Of a DNA stretch of 6,900 bases, positions 6,423 through 6,900 are shown one piece after another. Origin of the DNA: Bacteroidota bacterium (GTDB taxonomy: Bacteria; Bacteroidota; Bacteroidia; Cytophagales; Hymenobacteraceae); the NCBI GenBank assembly GCA_023424725.1, contig JAFADQ010000354.1, positions 1 to 6,900 on the forward strand, read 5' to 3'. The notes beneath the pieces are model-generated. The model was not told where the DNA came from. It worked only from the letters and a program-made list of their open reading frames with translations, and searched no databases. Both the position numbers and the translations under genes were made by a program. Each line of letters opens with the position of its first letter. Position 1 is the first letter of the stretch.

Positions 6423-6457
6423 TAAAGTTACGGATTAAGAGGCTTTGCCGGGCAAAA
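6423..6457 (-). promoter_or_regulatory. Possible Bacteroidota-type promoter for the helicase gene
   Basis: Read on the minus strand, TAACTTTA (6430 to 6423) is one base off the -7 consensus TAnnTTTG and lies about 20 bases before the ATG. TTTTG (6457 to 6453) sits 22 bases further upstream where the -33 TTG element would be, slightly far from the usual 19 or so. Consensus similarity and position are the only support. Confidence 0.27.
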
Positions 6458-6459
6458 CG

Positions 6460-6495
6460 CTTCCAGGTCTGAAAAAGACCCTGGAAGGTTTTTTT
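6460..6495 (+). terminator. Terminator-like hairpin with plus-strand T-tract in the helicase upstream spacer
   Basis: CTTCCAG (6460-6466) pairs with CTGGAAG (6481-6487), and GTCT (6467-6470) with AGAC (6476-6479), with one bulged C and a GAAAA loop. Seven Ts follow at 6489-6495. The T-tract is on the plus strand, yet both flanking genes are on minus, where the same stem is followed only by CGTTTTG. It may be a repetitive hairpin element, or a weak bidirectional terminator for the ComF gene. Confidence 0.55.
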
Positions 6496-6510
6496 AGCAT
6501 CCGCCGCCCT

Positions 6511-6540
6511 CTGTAGAGACAAGGCACTGCCTTGTTTTTG
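6511..6540. repeat. Second short hairpin, REP-like
   Basis: ACAAGGC-ACT-GCCTTGT (6519-6535) is a perfect 7-bp stem with a 3-base loop, followed by TTTT on the plus strand. It is preceded by CTGTAGAG (6511-6518), so the left side reads GTAGAGACAAGGC. Full copies with GAGACAAGG and CCTTGTCTC arms are, as I recall, dispersed repeats in Bacteroidota; here the right arm diverges after CCTTGT. It lies 23 bases after the preceding hairpin. A terminator role is possible but again on the strand without a gene. Confidence 0.45.
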
Positions 6541-6630
6541 CTTGTTCCCCGCGCTAAAATTACTTACCCTGCAACGGCCAAAAATATGGGCACGGCCGCA
6601 GAGAATAAAACCAAAACTAACCGAGACCTG

Positions 6631-6900
6631 TTACGCCGCCGCCAGGGCTGCGATGCTCACTTTTTGGGCTCCTGCAGCATAAAGCACTTTCGCGCAGGCT
6701 TCTAATGTAGAGCCCGTCGTGATTACATCATCTACCAATAAAATCCGCTTGCCTGCTACTTGCTGCGAATCCTGAACCGCGAAAACCTGTTCTACATTTT
6801 CCCAGCGCTGAAGGCGGGCTTTATTTGTCTGGGTTTGGGTGAAAACATTTCGCTTCAGGGCATCGCCGGAGTGCTCTATGCCCAGGGTTTGGGATAATCC
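6631..6900 (-). CDS. ComF family protein / phosphoribosyltransferase, C-terminal part (cut by right edge)
   Basis: The minus strand is open from the right edge to TAA at 6631-6633 and encodes 89 residues; the start lies outside the window. The decisive feature is ILLVDDVITTGST (fragment residues 53-65, about 6706-6744), the PRPP-binding loop of type I phosphoribosyltransferases. Upstream, ALKRNVFTQTQTNKARLQRWENV matches the ComF region where 'R.tk.Q..l....R..N' precedes the PRPP loop, and the protein ends soon after the loop (KVSIAALAAA), as ComF proteins do. ComF is needed for uptake of transforming DNA in naturally competent bacteria, although its biochemical reaction is unsettled. Any N-terminal zinc-binding cysteines lie outside the window. 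The helicase gene is 227 bp downstream on the same strand, with two hairpins between, so co-transcription is uncertain. Confidence 0.93.
   Translation of the reverse strand, partial: GLSQTLGIEHSGDALKRNVFTQTQTNKARLQRWENVEQVFAVQDSQQVAGKRILLVDDVITTGSTLEACAKVLYAAGAQKVSIAALAAA

Noticed and set aside
6460..6495. Simple terminator of the ComF gene
   Set aside because: It is about 135 bases past the ComF stop and its long T-run is on the opposite strand; in the ComF direction the stem is followed only by CGTTTTG.
6541..6630. Gene or structured RNA between the second hairpin and the ComF stop
   Set aside because: No open frame with support was seen; the only pairing, CGGCC with GGCCG near 6574-6600, is short with a long loop.

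Overview
The window looks like chromosomal DNA from a Bacteroidota species, most likely a Cytophagales relative of Hymenobacter, Pontibacter or Adhaeribacter. The evidence is the type IX secretion/gliding genes (a PorP/SprF protein and GldJ), an AsmA-like protein of the Bacteroidota kind, start codons without clear Shine-Dalgarno sites, and moderate GC with AT-rich spacers. The genus is inferred from overall resemblance only.

Layout. 1-283 (minus) is the N-terminal 94 codons of an AsmA-family protein that runs off the left edge. A 111-bp divergent spacer follows. 395-1426 (plus) encodes a PorP/SprF-family outer-membrane protein and 1493-2674 (plus) encodes GldJ; they sit 66 bp apart and probably form a type IX secretion/gliding operon, closed by a strong terminator at 2700-2730. 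The gap to the next, convergent gene is filled almost exactly by a tandem array (2737-3367) of four 157-158-bp units. Every unit starts and ends with an inverted, hairpin-forming CCGG-rich end. The array runs into the 3' end of a 1022-residue DinG/XPD-type iron-sulfur helicase (3335-6403, minus) and supplies its last ten codons and its stop. The helicase carries an N-terminal DnaQ-like exonuclease domain that appears to have lost its metal-binding residues. A 227-bp spacer with two hairpins separates it from the C-terminal 89 codons of a ComF-family phosphoribosyltransferase (6631-6900, minus), cut by the right edge.

How it fits together. The left half is cell envelope and secretion: AsmA, PorP/SprF and GldJ all act in or at the envelope. 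The right half is DNA metabolism: a DNA-unwinding helicase and a ComF protein, a family tied to natural transformation. The most unusual item is the repeat array. It resembles a REP/BIME- or MITE-type element amplified head-to-tail, with paired base changes that preserve a hairpin stem and with direct encroachment on a coding sequence.
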